This document shows, piece by piece, positions 7,411-8,367 of a stretch of 8,367 bases of DNA (positions are counted from its first letter, which is position 1; every line of letters starts with the position of its first letter). The position numbers were made by a program, and so were the translations under genes. Where the stretch lies: positions 1 through 8,367 of the forward strand of contig JAIVHQ010000240.1 of assembly GCA_020200995.1 (NCBI GenBank), given 5' to 3'. The notes under the pieces were generated by a model that was given only the letters and a program-made list of their open reading frames with translations, ran no database searches and had not been told where the DNA came from. This stretch comes from Flavobacteriales bacterium. GTDB taxonomy: Bacteria; Bacteroidota; Bacteroidia; Flavobacteriales_D; Cryomorphaceae.

Positions 7411-7556
7411 GCAGGCGTTCACTTTTTCACCATCTCTGCTAATGAGTACTCTTATATCCAACACGTTTTGAATGAATAAAATTTTGCTTAATTGCCATTT
7501 AAAGTCATGTTTCGGAGTACAACCCTCAGATTATAAAAGAACCGTCAGGTCGAGTG

Positions 7557-7612
7557 TTTTTCCCGGCCGGGCCAACCTCCCATTGCCGCGAAAACTTCAA
7601 TGCCGGGAAAAA
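7557..7612. repeat. Left subterminal inverted repeat of the 269-bp element
   Basis: TTTTTCCCGGC (7557-7567) and GCCGGGAAAAA (7602-7612) are perfect 11-bp inverted repeats with a 34-base spacer. The left arm shares its T-run with the terminal repeat, so the outer and inner pairings compete. A second palindrome, CCCGGCCGGG, occupies 7562-7571, and CATTG/CAATG (7581-7585, 7598-7602) sits within. The T-run precedes the stem on both strands, so this is not an intrinsic terminator. Confidence 0.6.
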
Positions 7613-7631
7613 TGAACTTCGCGTACTTTAT

Positions 7632-7652
7632 GGCATCCACGAAGTGGATACC
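7632..7652. repeat. Short perfect hairpin inside the 269-bp element
   Basis: ATCCAC (7635-7640) and GTGGAT (7644-7649) pair around a GAA loop. After one C-A mismatch the stem is extended by GG (7632-7633) with CC (7651-7652). No T-run follows. It would form a stable local stem in RNA or single-stranded DNA. Confidence 0.55.
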
Positions 7653-7735
7653 TTGATAAGCATCTCATGGAGCGCAGCGGAATAATCGAGACCCGTTGGC
7701 ATCAAAGATTGCGATTATAGGCGCTCTCGATACAT

Positions 7736-7793
7736 TTTTTTAGCCCAACCCAATCTTCCTCTAAAGTAGAAACATCTCAAAAGGGCTGAAAAA
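7736..7793. repeat. Right subterminal inverted repeat of the 269-bp element
   Basis: TTTTTTAGCCC (7736-7746) and GGGCTGAAAAA (7783-7793) pair over 11 bp with one T-G wobble and a 36-base spacer. The design (T-run, GC block, about 35 bases, mirrored GC block, A-run) copies that of the left end at 7557-7612, although the GC blocks differ. The A-run of the right arm is shared with the right terminal repeat. Confidence 0.5.
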
Positions 7794-8023
7794 CACTCGA
7801 GCTGACGATCTCTTTGATCTGAAACATTTCATCTCCAACAATAAACGGATAATCCTACTCATTTCCTGATTGACCAACATTCAAATCCACCCCATCCATC
7901 CAAAAGCAACCTCGCTGTGAAACACCCGCGGATTTCCTCGGCCAAAACATCCCCGAGCATACTTATCGAGTGACGGCACAACCCACGCAAAATTCCTTTC
8001 AGGGTTCTGGCTCCCTAATGGAT

Positions 8024-8059
8024 CCTGACAAATATCAGTTCCCGGCCTGACGGATATCA
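8024..8059. promoter_or_regulatory. Tandem 14-bp direct repeat upstream of the SDR gene, possible operator
   Basis: CCTGACAAATATCA (8024-8037) and CCTGACGGATATCA (8046-8059) match at 12 of 14 positions and are exactly 22 bp apart, two helical turns, so a protein could bind both on the same DNA face. They lie upstream of the weak promoter box at 8083-8090, centred near -65 and -43 from the predicted start. The regulator is unknown. Confidence 0.4.
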
Positions 8060-8082
8060 TCTATGCCGCCCGCATTTCTTGC

Positions 8083-8090
8083 TAATTTTA
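8083..8090 (+). promoter_or_regulatory. Weak -7 box candidate for the SDR gene
   Basis: TAATTTTA differs at one position from the consensus TAnnTTTG. It lies 23 bases before the ATG at 8113. The leader between them is A-rich, the usual translation-enhancing context in Bacteroidota, which lack strong Shine-Dalgarno use. No clear TTG was seen at the -33 position. Confidence 0.3.
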
Positions 8091-8112
8091 GGAAACAAAA
8101 AAGACAAAAAAC

Positions 8113-8367
8113 ATGAGCAAGGAAAAATTCTTCATCGGGAAAACGGCCATCGTAACGGGGGGCTCCAAGGGCATCGGAAAAGCTGTGGTCATGGCATTTG
8201 CCGAAAGAGGCGCCTCAGTGGTGGTCTCGGATGTGGCGGAGAGCGAAGGTCGACACGTGGTATCCGAGATTGAGAATCAAGGACTCCGTGCGGCCTTTTT
8301 CAAGTGTGACGTATCCGACAAAGAACAAGTCCAAAAACTCATCGAGTTCACCCTCAAAAAATACGAC
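8113..8367 (+). CDS. Short-chain dehydrogenase/reductase (3' end outside window)
   Basis: 85 residues are visible and the gene runs off the right edge. The N-terminus is a classical SDR Rossmann fold: IVTGGSKGIGKA with the cofactor motif TGGSKGIG at 15-22, then VVVSDV with D40 at the end of the second strand, and CDVSD (65-69) whose aspartate contacts the adenine ring. An acidic residue at the position of D40 usually means NAD(H) preference over NADP(H). Classical members are about 250 residues, so roughly a third is present; the catalytic Ser-Tyr-Lys set is outside the window. The substrate cannot be assigned. The ATG at 8113 follows an A-rich leader and precedes the first strand by a few residues, as usual. 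It stands alone after a long non-coding gap, so it probably starts its own transcript. Confidence 0.92.
   Translation, partial: MSKEKFFIGKTAIVTGGSKGIGKAVVMAFAERGASVVVSDVAESEGRHVVSEIENQGLRAAFFKCDVSDKEQVQKLIEFTLKKYD

Larger units (their letters stand above)
7541..7809. mobile_element. 269-bp MITE-like element with 22-bp terminal inverted repeats
   Basis: The ends 7541-7562 and 7788-7809 are inverted repeats matching at 20 of 22 positions, with a perfect 13-bp core: TCGAGTGTTTTTC on the left and its complement GAAAAACACTCGA on the right. Beyond the outer edge, AAAGA (7536-7540) and TCTTT (7811-7815) also match after a one-base bulge. Inside are two subterminal inverted repeats, one at each end (7557-7612 and 7736-7793), a small perfect hairpin (7632-7652) and an ATAATCG/CGATTAT pair (7682-7688, 7712-7718). 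There is no open frame of note and no transposase. A target-site duplication was not found, so mobility is unproven. The alternatives are a REP/BIME-type repeat or a structured non-coding RNA. Confidence 0.5.
7241..8112. other. Long non-coding region between TonB receptor and SDR genes
   Basis: About 870 bases without a convincing gene. From left to right it holds the receptor leader and promoter (7241-7290), direct and inverted repeats upstream of that promoter (7316-7410), an AT-richer stretch with the 8-bp palindrome GAGTACTC at 7444-7451 (7411-7540), a 269-bp element with terminal inverted repeats (7541-7809), a stretch with no recognisable content apart from a small CTCGG/CCGAG inverted repeat (7810-8023), and the dehydrogenase control region (8024-8112). 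No tRNA, and no recognisable protein remnant of any length, was found in any frame. Confidence 0.7.

Noticed and set aside
7258..7464. 68-codon open frame on the minus strand
   Set aside because: It covers the receptor promoter and repeat region, has no domain-like features, and reads as low-information sequence.
7557..7612. Intrinsic terminator
   Set aside because: The stem is strong, but the T-run lies before it and an A-run after it on both strands, the reverse of a terminator. The same holds for 7736-7793.
7612..7656. Remnant of a GIY-YIG endonuclease gene (ATG followed by NFAYFMASTKW and then a stop)
   Set aside because: Fourteen codons with only a vague resemblance to GIY-YIG N-termini and no GIY or YIG motif. 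Too short to support.
7541..7809. Target-site duplication flanking the inverted-repeat element
   Set aside because: No identical direct repeat was found at either of the plausible boundaries (7541/7809 or 7543/7807). The flanks show inverted, not direct, similarity.

Overview
The window looks like chromosomal DNA of a member of the Bacteroidota, most likely a marine or aquatic Flavobacteriales-type bacterium. The reasons are a TonB-dependent receptor with a CarboxypepD_reg-like domain paired with a DUF4249 lipoprotein, a DUF5916 outer-membrane-type protein, promoter boxes matching the Bacteroidota -7 consensus TAnnTTTG, A-rich leaders instead of Shine-Dalgarno sequences, and a lycopene cyclase/Blh pair of the kind found in rhodopsin-bearing flavobacteria. 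No rRNA, tRNA or CRISPR array was seen.

Layout. Positions 1-1199 (minus) hold the N-terminal half of a DUF5916 protein with a GTG start. Positions 1331-1648 (minus) encode a single-domain rhodanese. A 152-bp divergent intergenic region follows. Positions 1801-3908 (plus) are a two-gene operon, crtY-blh, joined by a 4-bp ATGA overlap: lycopene is cyclised to beta-carotene and beta-carotene is then cleaved to retinal. Two bases later the convergent minus-strand operon ends. It is read from the right: TonB-dependent receptor (7240-4868), then DUF4249 lipoprotein (4861-3911), 6 bp apart. Positions 7241-8112 are non-coding. From 8113 to the window end is the N-terminal part of an NAD-type short-chain dehydrogenase.

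The retinal pair predicts a rhodopsin and the earlier carotenoid genes (crtE, crtB, crtI) elsewhere in the genome; none lies in this window. The receptor/lipoprotein pair is a typical Bacteroidota outer-membrane uptake unit of unknown substrate.

The most unusual part is the 870-bp gap between the receptor and the dehydrogenase. It contains a 269-bp element (7541-7809) bounded by 22-bp terminal inverted repeats (20 of 22 positions match). Each end also carries a subterminal inverted repeat of about 56-58 bp in which a T-run is followed by a GC block and then its mirror image. It has no gene, so it looks like a MITE or REP-type non-autonomous element, or a large structured RNA. The same gap holds a pair of 22-24 bp direct repeats just upstream of the receptor promoter, and a 14-bp direct repeat with exact 22-bp spacing upstream of the dehydrogenase. 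The receptor's longest open frame would begin at a TTG lying inside its own promoter box, so the start was moved to GTG at 7240.
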